Positions 1 to 8,829 are shown, counted from the first letter of the stretch. The stretch: DNA of 64,000 nucleotides from Rhodoferax potami (GCF_032193805.1 NZ_JAVBIK010000001.1:1164033-1228032); one strand, 5' to 3'. Notes: generated by a model from the sequence alone, not told the origin. Numbers and translations: made by a program.

Positions 1-464
1 TGCTCTGGGTGGTGGGTCTGCACCGCCTCAGCCTGGCCTGGGGGCTTGATGGGCAAGCTGCCGGCCTCTGGCTGGCGCACACCTTGAGTACCTTGCCGTA
101 TGTGCTGATTGCGCTGCAAGGCCCTTACGGAGGTGTAGATCCACGCTTCCAGCAGGTGAGTACAGCCCTCGGGCGCAGCCGGGCAGCATTCTTGTGGCAG
201 GTGAAATGGCCGCTTTTGCGCAGCGCGCTGGCAGCGGCGCTGGCGGTCGGCTTTGCGGTGAGCGTGGCGCAGTACCTGCCGACCTTGTATGTCGGGGCCG
301 GGCGGTTTCAGACGGTCACTACCGAGGCGGTCACCTTGGCCTCCGGCGGGCAGCGCGCGTTGACCGCTGCGTTCGCCTGGCTGCAATGGCTGTTGCCGAT
401 GTTGATGTTCGGCCTGGCCGCCTGGTGGGGACGGCCCCGCCGCTGGCCTGCGGCGGCACAATAA
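1..464 (+). CDS. ABC transporter permease, C-terminal part (YnjC-like)
   Basis: Only the last ~154 codons are present; the frame is open to the window edge, so the 5' end lies outside. The protein shows alternating hydrophobic helices and the cytoplasmic loop of binding-protein-dependent permeases (the EAA-like stretch around 'STALGRSRAAFLWQVKWPLL', followed by an Ala/Val-rich helix). The stop is 4 nt before the ATP-binding subunit, so the two are one operon. Family context (inference): together with a 212-aa ATPase and a downstream CDP-alcohol phosphatidyltransferase this matches E. coli YnjC of the uncharacterised YnjBCD importer. A thiamine-type (ThiP) permease is the main alternative. Confidence 0.8.
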   Translation, partial: LWVVGLHRLSLAWGLDGQAAGLWLAHTLSTLPYVLIALQGPYGGVDPRFQQVSTALGRSRAAFLWQVKWPLLRSALAAALAVGFAVSVAQYLPTLYVGAGRFQTVTTEAVTLASGGQRALTAAFAWLQWLLPMLMFGLAAWWGRPRRWPAAAQ

Positions 465-468
465 ACCC

Positions 469-1107
469 ATGAGTCTGGATATCCATATCACCCAACTGGC
501 CAGCCCTGCTGGCGACTTGCTGCGGAGTCTGCACATTCATGTGCCTGACGGCAAGGTGCACACCCTCATGGGGCCCAGCGGCTGCGGCAAAAGCAGCGTG
601 CTGGCTGCCGTGTGCGGCACGCTGGATCACGGCATGCTGTGGGACGGCCGCGTGACGCTCCATGACCAGCGCATCGAGTCTCTGCCGGTGCAGGCGCGCC
701 GGGTGGGGCTCTTGTTTCAGGACGACCTGCTGTTTGCCCACATGACCGTGCGCGAAAACCTGTTGTTCGCCGTACCCGCTGGCGAGCGCCAAGCGCGCGA
801 GCGGGCGGTGGAAGCAGCATTGGACGATGTGGAAATGCGAGAGTTTTTGCACGCCAACCCCGCCCGACTCTCCGGCGGGCAACGGGCGCGCGTGGCCTTG
901 GCCCGGGCATTGCTGGCCCAGCCCCGCTGTCTACTGCTAGACGAGCCCTTCTCCAAACTCGATGCCGCCCTGCGCGAACGCATGCGCGCCCTGGTGTTCG
1001 GGCTGGTGGCGCAGCGGGCCATTCCGGCGCTGCTGGTAACCCACGATCTGGCCGATGTCGCCGACCCCCAACACCTCACCCGCTTGGACACAGCCGGCGC
1101 GGTGTAA
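469..1107 (+). CDS. ABC transporter ATP-binding protein (YnjD-like)
   Basis: ATPase that would power import through the preceding permease. At 212 aa it is a minimal nucleotide-binding domain. Walker A GPSGCGKSS is at residues 35-43, a Q-loop (LLFQDD) follows near 83, the signature LSGGQ is at 134-138, Walker B LLLDEP ends at 160 and the switch His lies in LLVTHD near 191. The short length and lack of a C-terminal regulatory domain fit YnjD better than ThiQ, PotA or ModC. The substrate cannot be read from sequence, and no binding protein is in the window (it may lie upstream). Confidence 0.85.
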   Translation: MSLDIHITQLASPAGDLLRSLHIHVPDGKVHTLMGPSGCGKSSVLAAVCGTLDHGMLWDGRVTLHDQRIESLPVQARRVGLLFQDDLLFAHMTVRENLLFAVPAGERQARERAVEAALDDVEMREFLHANPARLSGGQRARVALARALLAQPRCLLLDEPFSKLDAALRERMRALVFGLVAQRAIPALLVTHDLADVADPQHLTRLDTAGAV

Positions 1108-1162
1108 GGAAATGCGCGCACCGGCGACTAACCACCTGCCCGCTTCACCGTAGACTCGCCAC

Positions 1163-1714
1163 ATGCCCCACACCTTCACCGCCCCTTGGCTCCGCCTTGC
1201 CCTGACAGGCCTTCTGGCATTCGCCTGCAGCCTGGGCATGGCCTTCAACGCGGCAGCGCAATCCACAACACCCGCCGCCGCGGGATCGACGGCCATAGCG
1301 AATGGCAACCGGCTGCAGTTGCCGGCGGTCTATGCCAATGGGCAGCGCTTCAGCACCCAAGCGCTGGACGGCACTGTCACAGTGGCCTTTTTCTGGAACA
1401 CCGACTGCGCCGTTTGCCGCGACAGCCTGCCCGAACTGCGCGCCAACCTGAATGGCTGGAAAAACAAGCCCTTCAGCCTTCTGCTGGTCAATCTGGACCG
1501 CAAAGCCAGCGATTGGCAAACCTACGAAAAGCTGGTGGGCCAGACCCAGATGAACGCCAAAGGTCTGCTGTCGGTGCGCATGGAAGAAGAGCTCCCCGCC
1601 GGCACCCGTTTGCCGCTGACCTTGCTGATCGATAGCAAGGGCCGGGTATTGCAACGGTTTGAAGGTCGCCTGGCCCCTGAGGTGTGGGACGGCGTCGCCG
1701 ACCTGCTGCCCTGA
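1163..1714 (+). CDS. TlpA/ResA-like thioredoxin-fold protein, exported
   Basis: Periplasmic thiol-disulfide protein of 183 aa. Residues 1-31 form a signal peptide ending around AAAQS. The thioredoxin fold follows, with a CxxC active site C82-A-V-C85 in the context TDCAVCRDSLPEL and a late cis-Pro region (RLPLTLLIDSKGRV). It starts 55 nt after the ATPase and ends 6 nt before the phosphatidyltransferase, so it probably belongs to the same operon. In E. coli the equivalent slot between ynjD and ynjF is occupied by the rhodanese YnjE; here a different thiol chemistry protein sits there. The redox partner is unknown. Confidence 0.8.
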   Translation: MPHTFTAPWLRLALTGLLAFACSLGMAFNAAAQSTTPAAAGSTAIANGNRLQLPAVYANGQRFSTQALDGTVTVAFFWNTDCAVCRDSLPELRANLNGWKNKPFSLLLVNLDRKASDWQTYEKLVGQTQMNAKGLLSVRMEEELPAGTRLPLTLLIDSKGRVLQRFEGRLAPEVWDGVADLLP

Positions 1715-1720
1715 GCCGCC

Positions 1721-2326
1721 ATGCTGGACCGTTTTGCCACGCCCTTGCTGCGCACGCCCCTGCAGGCCATGGCACGCCTGCTGGTGCGCGCCGGCGTGGG
1801 TGCGAATGCCGTCACGCTGGCAGGATTTGGCGTCGGCCTTGTTGCTGCAATTTTGATAGCTAATGGCGCATATGCAGCGGGCGCTATCGCCCTTTTAACC
1901 TCCAGACTGCTGGACGGACTGGATGGTGCGGTGGCCCGCGAAACCCAGCCGACGGATGCGGGCGGTTTTCTCGATATCTCGCTGGACTTTTTGTTTTACG
2001 CCAGCATTCCGCTGGCCTTTGCGGTGGCCGAGCCCACCACCAACGCCCTGCCCGCAGCCGCCTTGCTGGCCGCCTTCATTGGCACCGGCAGCAGCTTCCT
2101 GGCGTTTGCAACACTGGCCGCCAAGCGCGGCATGGACAACCTCGCCTACCCCGACAAATCGTTTTACTTTTTGGGTGGCCTGACCGAAGCCACCGAAACA
2201 CTGGCCTTTTTTGTGGCCATGTGCCTGTGGCCTGCGCACTTTGCGACCTTGGCCTACCTGTTCGCCGCGCTGTGTGCGGTGACCACAGCCACCCGCATCT
2301 GGTGGGGTTGGCGCACTTTTTCTTGA
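1721..2326 (+). CDS. CDP-alcohol phosphatidyltransferase family membrane protein (YnjF-like)
   Basis: Polytopic inner-membrane enzyme of 201 aa with the CDP-alcohol phosphotransferase motif DG-x2-AR-x7-G-x3-D-x3-D (residues ~66-90; the usual spacing is x8, so it is one residue short). The substrate alcohol is unknown. Position after YnjC/YnjD-like genes matches E. coli ynjF. Codons ~45-59 (peptide ILIANGAYAAGAIAL) are encoded by a copy of the dispersed 43-bp element, lying in a membrane helix just before the catalytic motif. Stop is 10 nt from the next gene. Confidence 0.82.
   Translation: MLDRFATPLLRTPLQAMARLLVRAGVGANAVTLAGFGVGLVAAILIANGAYAAGAIALLTSRLLDGLDGAVARETQPTDAGGFLDISLDFLFYASIPLAFAVAEPTTNALPAAALLAAFIGTGSSFLAFATLAAKRGMDNLAYPDKSFYFLGGLTEATETLAFFVAMCLWPAHFATLAYLFAALCAVTTATRIWWGWRTFS
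1855..1896 (+). repeat. Dispersed GATAGC element, copy 1 (inside the phosphatidyltransferase gene)
   Basis: Contains GATAGCTAATGGCGCATA, then GGGCGCTATCGCCC and TTTT. It matches the window consensus GATAGCTAnTTGCGCA - ~9 nt - GGGCTAnnGCC - TTTT. It is translated in the frame G|ATA|GCT, avoiding the TAA that another frame would read. Confidence 0.8.
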
Positions 2327-2336
2327 AAGAAGCCCT

Positions 2337-4520
2337 ATGAAGGCATCCAAACTCCTGGTGCTGGCCCTGATCGGGCTGGCGATTGCCAGCTTCGTCGTGT
2401 TGGACTTGGGTCGCTACCTGAGTCTGGACGCTCTGCGCCAGAGCCAGGCCTCGCTGGCAAGCGCTTACGCAGAGAACCCTTGGTCTCTGCGTGCCGGTTT
2501 TTTTGCGGTCTATGTAGCGGTGGCCTCGTTGTCGCTGCCGGGGGCGGCCATTCTCACGCTGGCAGGAGGCGGGGTGTTCGGCTTGGGATGGGGCTTGTTG
2601 CTTGTGTCGTTTGCCTCAAGCGTTGGGGCTACGGTGTCTTTTCTGGCTGCGCGCTTCGTGCTGCGCGACGCGGTACAAGCCCGCTTCGGAAGCCGGCTGA
2701 CCGAGATCAACCAGGGCATTGCCCGGGACGGTGCGCTCTACCTGTTCAGCCTGCGGTTGATTCCGGTTGTGCCCTTTTTTGTGATCAACCTGCTGATGGG
2801 CTTGACCACCCTGCGCACACTCACCTTTTACTGGGTGAGCCAACTCGGCATGCTGGCAGGCACTGCTGTTTATGTGAATGCCGGCACCCGGCTGGCAGAA
2901 CTGCAGTCGCTCAAGGATGTCGCAAGCCCCGAGGTGCTGGGCGCGTTTGTACTGCTCGGCCTATTTCCACTGATCGCCAAGGCCCTCATGAACCTGGTGC
3001 AAAAACGCAAGGTTTACGCCCGCTGGAAAGCGGTGCGTCCCCAAACTTTTGACCGCAACCTCATCGTCATCGGCGGGGGCGCGGGTGGGCTGGTGTCGGC
3101 CTACATTGCGGCGGCGGTCAAAGCTAAGGTCACTCTGGTGGAGGCCCACAAAATGGGCGGCGACTGCCTGAACTACGGCTGCGTGCCAAGCAAAGCACTG
3201 ATCAAAAGCGCCAAACTGGCCCATCAGATGCAGCACGCAGACCGCTATGGTTTACATAGCACCCCGCGCACATCTGACGAGCGCAAGAGCCTCTTTTCGT
3301 TCAAAAAAGTGATGGAGCGCATCCACGAGGTGATTGCCGCCATTGAGCCGCACGACAGCGTGGAGCGCTACACCGGCCTGGGTGTGGAAGTGCTGCAGGG
3401 CTACGCCAAGATCATCAACCCGTGGACGGTAGAGATCGCGCTTAACGACGGCGGCACACAGACCCTGACCACCCGCAATATCGTGATTGCGGCAGGCGCC
3501 CGCCCCTTCGTCCCGCCCCTGCCAGGTCTGGACGATGTGGGCTATGTGACCAGCGACACGCTGTGGGACGAGTTCGCCAAGCTGGACGAGGTACCCAAGC
3601 GCCTGGTGGTGTTGGGCGGCGGGCCGATTGGCTGTGAGCTGGCACAAAGCTTTGCACGCCTCGGCTCTGCCGTGACCCAAGTGGAAATGGCGCCGCGCAT
3701 CATGGCGCGGGAAGATGCGGAAGTGTCGGAACTTGCCGCGAACTCCCTGCGCGCAGATGGTGTGGACCTGCTGACCAGCCACAAGGCCCTGCGCTGCGAG
3801 ATGGTGGATGGCGAAAAGGTGTTGGTGGTGGAACACGCTGGCGTCGAAAAGCGGATTGCTTTTGACCAACTGCTGTGCGCCGTGGGCCGTACTGCGCGCC
3901 TCAGCGGCTACGGTTTGGAAGAGCTGGGCATCCCGACCCACAAGACGGTGCAAACCAACGAGTACCTGCAAACCATCTACCCCAACATCTTTGCGGCGGG
4001 TGATGTGGCCGGCCCCTACCAGTTCACCCACGTAGCCGCGCACCAAGCTTGGTATGCGGCGGTGAATGCGCTGTTCGGCGACTTCAAGAAGTTCAAAGCC
4101 GACTACTCGGTCATCCCCTGGGCCACCTTCATTGACCCTGAGGTAGCGCGCGTAGGCTTGAACGAGCAGGACGCCAAGGAGCAAGGCATTGCCTACGAAG
4201 TAACAAAATACGGCATCGACGACCTGGACCGCGCGATTGCGGACAGCGAGGCGCACGGCTTTGTGAAAGTGCTGACCGTGCCGGGCAAAGACAAGATTCT
4301 GGGCGTGACCATTGTCGGCACCCATGCAGGCGACCTGCTGGCAGAGTACGTGCTGGCCATGAAACACGGGCTGGGCCTCAACAAGATTCTGGGCACCATC
4401 CACACCTACCCCACACTGGCCGAGGCCAACAAATACGCCGCAGGAGAGTGGAAGCGCGCGCACCAGCCCCACAAGCTGCTGGAGTGGGTGCGCAAATTCC
4501 ACGACTGGAAGCGAAGCTGA
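2337..4520 (+). CDS. Fusion: TVP38/DedA-type (VTT) membrane domain + FAD-dependent pyridine nucleotide-disulfide oxidoreductase
   Basis: 727 aa, about 240 longer than a stand-alone oxidoreductase. Residues 1-220 are membrane-spanning and carry a SNARE-associated/VTT domain (SLPGAAILTLAGGGVFG, then RLIPVVPFFVINLLMG). Residues ~241-727 resemble mercuric reductase or dihydrolipoamide dehydrogenase: FAD motif GGGAGG, redox cysteines C277-LNYG-C282, NAD(P) motif GGGPIGCELA, FAD motif AAGDVAG, and a C-terminal HTYPTLAEA with the His-Glu dyad. There is no N-terminal heavy-metal-binding domain and no terminal Cys pair, so it is probably not MerA. DedA proteins have been linked to selenite uptake in Cupriavidus; with SelD next door, membrane-coupled reduction of a chalcogen or disulfide substrate is plausible but unproven. 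Confidence 0.88.
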   Translation: MKASKLLVLALIGLAIASFVVLDLGRYLSLDALRQSQASLASAYAENPWSLRAGFFAVYVAVASLSLPGAAILTLAGGGVFGLGWGLLLVSFASSVGATVSFLAARFVLRDAVQARFGSRLTEINQGIARDGALYLFSLRLIPVVPFFVINLLMGLTTLRTLTFYWVSQLGMLAGTAVYVNAGTRLAELQSLKDVASPEVLGAFVLLGLFPLIAKALMNLVQKRKVYARWKAVRPQTFDRNLIVIGGGAGGLVSAYIAAAVKAKVTLVEAHKMGGDCLNYGCVPSKALIKSAKLAHQMQHADRYGLHSTPRTSDERKSLFSFKKVMERIHEVIAAIEPHDSVERYTGLGVEVLQGYAKIINPWTVEIALNDGGTQTLTTRNIVIAAGARPFVPPLPGLDDVGYVTSDTLWDEFAKLDEVPKRLVVLGGGPIGCELAQSFARLGSAVTQVEMAPRIMAREDAEVSELAANSLRADGVDLLTSHKALRCEMVDGEKVLVVEHAGVEKRIAFDQLLCAVGRTARLSGYGLEELGIPTHKTVQTNEYLQTIYPNIFAAGDVAGPYQFTHVAAHQAWYAAVNALFGDFKKFKADYSVIPWATFIDPEVARVGLNEQDAKEQGIAYEVTKYGIDDLDRAIADSEAHGFVKVLTVPGKDKILGVTIVGTHAGDLLAEYVLAMKHGLGLNKILGTIHTYPTLAEANKYAAGEWKRAHQPHKLLEWVRKFHDWKRS

Positions 4521-4530
4521 ATTGAGGTCT

Positions 4531-6858
4531 ATGCAAGTACCCGCCACACCCATCGTTAGAGACATCGTGTTGGTGGGTGGCGGCCACAGCCATGTGGTGG
4601 CGCTGCGCTATTTCGCCATGCACCCGCTGCCTGGCGTGCGCATCACCCTGATTTGCACCGATGCGCACACGCCCTACTCCGGCATGTTGCCCGGCTATGT
4701 GGCGGGGCACTACAGCTATGACGATGTGCATATCGACCTGTGCCGCCTGTGCGCCGCTACCGGCGCCCGTTTCATCCAGGCCGAAGTGATGGGTCTGGAC
4801 CGTGAGGCGCGCACCGTCCAGCTGCGCGGCCGGCCCGACATCGATTACGACGTGGTCTCCATCAACACCGGCTCGACGCCGCAGATGCGCGCACTGGGCG
4901 CCACTGAATACGCAGTGCCCGTCAAACCCATTACCGGCTTCAACCAGCGCTGGTTGCAATTGCTCGACAAAGTGGCGCAGACCACACGGCCGCTGTCGAT
5001 TGCCATCGTGGGCGGGGGTGCGGGTGGTGTGGAACTGTGCCTCGCCATGCAGTACCGGCTGCGGGCTGAAGCCGACGCAGCCGGGCGCGCGGCGATGGCG
5101 CCGCAGTTCAGCCTGTTCACGTCTGGCGGCCTGCTGCCCACCCACAACGCGGGAGTGCAAGCCCGCTTTGCCAAAGTGCTTGCCGAGCGCGGCGTGCAGG
5201 TGCATTTGCAAACGCCAGTGGCGGAAGTGCAAGCGGGCCGTTTGCGCAGTGCGCAAGGCGAGTGGTTTGACGCCGATGAAGTGCTCTGGGTCACCCAAGC
5301 CGGCGGCGGCGCTTGGCTGCAAAGCACCGGCTTGGCCCTGACAGACAACCGCTGCATTCGATTGCACGACACCTTGCAAAGCATCACCGACCCGCGCGTG
5401 TTTGCCGCGGGTGATGTAGCCGCTATGGAAAATTTTTCGCTGGAGAAAGCCGGTGTGTTCGCGGTGCGCATGGGCATGCCGCTGGCCATCAACCTGCAGC
5501 GTGCGGTCCAGGGCTTGCCCCTGCACCCCTACCGCCCGCAGCGCCACTGGCTGGCGCTGATCAGCACCGGTGACAAATTTGCCGTGGCGTCGCGCGGCGC
5601 ACTTGGCTTTGGCGGTGCCTGGGTCTGGCGCTGGAAGGACTGGATAGACCGCCGCTTTATGCAGCGCTTCAGCGTGCAAGGCGTGGAGGGGCTCGCGGGC
5701 ATGACTTCAGCCGCGACATCCGCCAACGCATCCGTTCAGCTAAGCGCTGATGAAGCCCAGCAAGCGCAAGCCGCAGTCGCCATGCGCTGCGGCGGCTGCG
5801 GCGCCAAAGTGGGGGCCAGCGTGCTCTCCCGCGCGCTGCAAAACCTGTGGGTGCAACCCAACCCCGATATATTGCTGGGCCTGGACAGCCCGGATGATGC
5901 CGCCGTGGTGCGCGTGCCGCCCAGCAAAGCGCTGGTACACAGCGTGGACTTTTTCCGCGCGTTTGTAGACGACCCCTATGTGTTCGGCCGCATTGCCGCC
6001 AACCACGCGCTGGGCGACTTGTTTGCCATGGGCGCGCAGCCGCACACTGCGACCGCTATTGCCACCGTCCCCCCCGGCGTGGACCGGCAGGTGGAAGCTA
6101 CCCTGCGCCAGATGATGCAAGGTGCCGTTGACGTGCTCAATCCGGTAGGATGCACCCTGATCGGCGGGCACAGCGGTGAAGGCGCCGAGCTCGCACTGGG
6201 CTTTGCAGTCAACGGTCTGGTAGATGTGAACGACCAAGGGCAGATGACGGGCGTGCTGCGCAAAAGTGGCATGCAGCCCGGCGATGTGCTGCTGCTCACC
6301 AAACCATTAGGCACCGGCGCCTTGTTTGCCGCCCACGGGCGCGCGGCCGCGAAAGGCCGCTGGGTGCAAGCCGCGCTGCAGAGCATGGCGCAGAGCAACC
6401 AAGCCGCCGCGCAAACTCTGCGCACCTTTGGCGCCACCGCCTGCACCGACCTGACCGGCTTCGGGCTCATAGGCCACACGGTAGAGATGGCCCGCCCCAG
6501 CGGCGTGCAGGTGGTGCTAAATGCTGATGCCCTGCCCCTGCTGGACGGCGCGCTGGAGTGTGTGCAACAGGGCCTGCTGAGCTCCCTTCACAGCGCCAAT
6601 GCACGCCAACAGCATGTGGTGCAAAACGCCGCACAGGCCATGGGCCACCCGCTGTGGCCGCTGCTGGTGGACCCGCAAACCGCTGGCGGCCTGCTGGCCA
6701 GCGTGCCCGCCAACCAGGCAACAGCGTGCCTTGCCGCCCTGCGTGCGCAAGGCTACGCTGCGGCCTGTGCTGTCGGCCATGTGCGTACGCTGGCTGCTGG
6801 CGCAGCCCCGGTTCATATCCATATCCGCCCGGAGGAAGTCGATGCGAAACACTCCTAA
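4531..6858 (+). CDS. selD: Selenide, water dikinase fused to an N-terminal NADH-dehydrogenase-like flavoprotein
   Basis: Makes selenophosphate from selenide and ATP, the Se donor for selenocysteine and 2-selenouridine. Residues 1-~380 are an NDH-2-like oxidoreductase (GGGHSHVVAL FAD motif, second motif GGGAGGVEL, FAAGDVAAM). The SelD part begins near 415 with CGGCGAKVG: C423 and K426 match the E. coli catalytic Cys17/Lys20, and the second Cys (C19) is Ala. It uses Cys, not Sec. ATG 4531 is chosen over TTG 4522 because GAGG lies just upstream. NDH-SelD fusions are a known family arrangement. The 3' end overlaps the next gene by 17 nt. No selA, selB, tRNA-Sec or selU is in the window. Confidence 0.93.
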   Translation: MQVPATPIVRDIVLVGGGHSHVVALRYFAMHPLPGVRITLICTDAHTPYSGMLPGYVAGHYSYDDVHIDLCRLCAATGARFIQAEVMGLDREARTVQLRGRPDIDYDVVSINTGSTPQMRALGATEYAVPVKPITGFNQRWLQLLDKVAQTTRPLSIAIVGGGAGGVELCLAMQYRLRAEADAAGRAAMAPQFSLFTSGGLLPTHNAGVQARFAKVLAERGVQVHLQTPVAEVQAGRLRSAQGEWFDADEVLWVTQAGGGAWLQSTGLALTDNRCIRLHDTLQSITDPRVFAAGDVAAMENFSLEKAGVFAVRMGMPLAINLQRAVQGLPLHPYRPQRHWLALISTGDKFAVASRGALGFGGAWVWRWKDWIDRRFMQRFSVQGVEGLAGMTSAATSANASVQLSADEAQQAQAAVAMRCGGCGAKVGASVLSRALQNLWVQPNPDILLGLDSPDDAAVVRVPPSKALVHSVDFFRAFVDDPYVFGRIAANHALGDLFAMGAQPHTATAIATVPPGVDRQVEATLRQMMQGAVDVLNPVGCTLIGGHSGEGAELALGFAVNGLVDVNDQGQMTGVLRKSGMQPGDVLLLTKPLGTGALFAAHGRAAAKGRWVQAALQSMAQSNQAAAQTLRTFGATACTDLTGFGLIGHTVEMARPSGVQVVLNADALPLLDGALECVQQGLLSSLHSANARQQHVVQNAAQAMGHPLWPLLVDPQTAGGLLASVPANQATACLAALRAQGYAAACAVGHVRTLAAGAAPVHIHIRPEEVDAKHS

Positions 6859-7633
6859 AAAGATAGCAGCATGCGCAATGAAAACGTGGGCTTCTGCCGC
6901 ATTTTGCCTATACACAGCCTGTGCGAGCTTGACAGGAGCCAACGCACAAACCCAGCCCACCGACACAGGTGGTCTGCTGCAAAGTTGGGCGGATTCGGCA
7001 GATGGCACGCCCCCCAGCCCCTGGCGGGTCGTAGGCCTGCCTGGTGGCAAGGTTCCCCTGCTGGCACCGGACATCACCACCTTGGACGGCCAAAAAGTGC
7101 TACGCCTGCGCAGCGACAAAAGCTATGGCGCGCTGAGCCATGCGGTTCCCGCGGGTAGCGAAGGCCGTTTTTTGCAATGGCAGTGGCGGCTGGACCAACC
7201 CCTAGCCCAGGCCGACCTGCGCAGCAAAACCGGAGACGATGCCGCACTCAAGGTGTGTGCGCTGTTTGATTTGCCGCTGGAGAAAATCCCTTTTGTCGAG
7301 CGCAACCTGCTGCGCCTAGCCCGCCGGGTCAGCGCAGAAGCCTTGCCCGGAGCCACCCTGTGCTACGTGTGGGACAACCAGTTACCCGCAGGCACCACCC
7401 TCAACAACGCGTACACCGCCAGGGTACGGCTGCGGGTGTTGAATGGCAACAGCGATGCGCTCGGCCGTTGGGTCTCTCACAAGCGGGATCTGCAGGCTGA
7501 TTTTCTGGCCGCCTTCGGCAACGAGACAGACACCGTCCCGCCCTTGCTTGCCATCGTGACCGGCGCGGATGCCGACAACACCGGCGGCACCAGCCTCGGT
7601 TTTGTGAACCGCCTGCAGCTCATGAAACAATAG
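6842..7633 (+). CDS. DUF3047 domain-containing exported protein
   Basis: 263 aa. Start ATG 6842 is fixed by GGAGGAAG at 6831-6838, inside the end of selD, so translation is probably coupled. Residues 1-~38 form a secretion signal (either cleavage near ANA/Q, or a poor lipobox YTAC). The rest matches DUF3047 as I know it: VLRLRSDKSYGALS, FLQWQWRLDQP, TGDDAALKVCALFD, CYVWDN and a terminal TGADADNTGG. Function is unknown. Most of the signal peptide (KKIAACAMKTWASAAFC) is encoded by a copy of the dispersed 43-bp element. Confidence 0.85.
   Translation: MRNTPKKIAACAMKTWASAAFCLYTACASLTGANAQTQPTDTGGLLQSWADSADGTPPSPWRVVGLPGGKVPLLAPDITTLDGQKVLRLRSDKSYGALSHAVPAGSEGRFLQWQWRLDQPLAQADLRSKTGDDAALKVCALFDLPLEKIPFVERNLLRLARRVSAEALPGATLCYVWDNQLPAGTTLNNAYTARVRLRVLNGNSDALGRWVSHKRDLQADFLAAFGNETDTVPPLLAIVTGADADNTGGTSLGFVNRLQLMKQ
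6862..6905 (+). repeat. Dispersed GATAGC element, copy 2 (signal peptide of the DUF3047 protein)
   Basis: GATAGCAGCATGCGCA, then GTGGGCTTCTGCC and ATTTT. Read in the same frame as copy 1 (G|ATA|GCA). Confidence 0.75.
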
Positions 7634-7637
7634 CCGC

Positions 7638-8759
7638 ATGAACGCACCCGCAGTGCAGCGCCCAGACCCAGCAGACACTCCCCTATCGCCCGAAGCGCAT
7701 AGCAATCAACCACGGCAGTTGGTGCTGCTGGGTGCTGGTATGGCGCACCTGCAACTCTTGCACACGCTGGCTCGCAAGCCCTTGCCCGAGGTACAGGTAA
7801 CGCTAGTGGCCGCCGAGACCCACGTAGTTCACCCCGCCATGGGGCCGGGCCTGGTTGCCGGCGACTACCAGCAAGAAGACTGCACCATCCCGTTAGAGCC
7901 TTTGGTGAAGCGTGCGGGCATCCGCTGGCTGCAACAGCAACCCGTGTCACTGGATGCCGGACAGCAAACGCTGACACTCTGCGACGGCAGCGCTCAACAC
8001 TACGAGTGGCTTTCGATCAATGCTGCCCCTGCGCACCACAACGAGCAGTTGGAACAAACCATACCCGGGGCGGGAAAATTCGGCCTTTGCGTCTACCCGC
8101 TGGAAACCTGGGCCCAACGCTGGCAAGGGGTGTCCGAATTGGCGGCGAAAAAAGCCTTGCGCGTAGCGGTCATCGGCGATCACCCGGTTGCGCTGGAATG
8201 GGCGCTGGCGGTGCAACAGCGCCTACCGTCCTGCGTCGTCACCGTATTGATGCTGCCGGCTCCAGCCGGTCCCCCGCTCGCCACCGCGGGCACCACCCGG
8301 TTGCTGCAACAACTCAAGGTACAGCGCATCACGGTATTGCACGATACGGCGCTCCAGATCGATGCCAGCGCGGTGCACCTTGGATGCGGCGCGCAGCTAA
8401 CGTGCGATGTACCGCTGCTGGCCTTGCAGCAACTGCCACACGCTTGGCTGGCCAGTAGTGGACTTGCGCTGAATGCTGATGGCCAAGCGGCCGCCGATGG
8501 CTACTTGCGCAGCAGCAGCCATCCGCAGGTGTGGGTCGCCAACGGCGATTCGGCGTACCTGCTGCGCCATCTACAAGCCGTGGCGCGCGGCGCGCGCTTA
8601 CCCGCCACCGCCCGGCAGCCGGAGGCAGGCTTTCAGCTGTTGTTTGGGGGTTCACAACAGGCTGTTATGGCTTGGGGACGGTACAGCTCGAAAGGGCGTG
8701 CCTGGCACTGGCTCAAGGATGGGTGGGACCGGCGGCAATTGCGCCGCTACACCATGTAA
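7638..8759 (+). CDS. NDH-like FAD oxidoreductase, paralogue of the SelD N-terminal domain
   Basis: 373 aa, starting 4 nt after the DUF3047 stop. It aligns by eye along its length with residues 1-~380 of the NDH-SelD fusion: LLGAGMAHLQLL versus LVGGGHSHVVAL, AMGPGLVAGDY versus GMLPGYVAGHY, and a similar C-terminus ending KDGWDRRQLRRY versus KDWIDRRFMQRF. The second Rossmann motif, GGGAGGVE in the fusion, is GDHPVALE here, so the NADH-binding glycines are lost, and the AAGD motif is ANGD. This suggests a duplicated domain that has lost normal NADH binding, possibly a partner or regulatory subunit. Confidence 0.8.
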   Translation: MNAPAVQRPDPADTPLSPEAHSNQPRQLVLLGAGMAHLQLLHTLARKPLPEVQVTLVAAETHVVHPAMGPGLVAGDYQQEDCTIPLEPLVKRAGIRWLQQQPVSLDAGQQTLTLCDGSAQHYEWLSINAAPAHHNEQLEQTIPGAGKFGLCVYPLETWAQRWQGVSELAAKKALRVAVIGDHPVALEWALAVQQRLPSCVVTVLMLPAPAGPPLATAGTTRLLQQLKVQRITVLHDTALQIDASAVHLGCGAQLTCDVPLLALQQLPHAWLASSGLALNADGQAAADGYLRSSSHPQVWVANGDSAYLLRHLQAVARGARLPATARQPEAGFQLLFGGSQQAVMAWGRYSSKGRAWHWLKDGWDRRQLRRYTM

Positions 8760-8829
8760 AGGAAAGCCGGCCCCACCAAAGGAAGGGCTGGTATGGGTAT
8801 AGTGGGTCTGACTTAGATCGCTGCTACCC

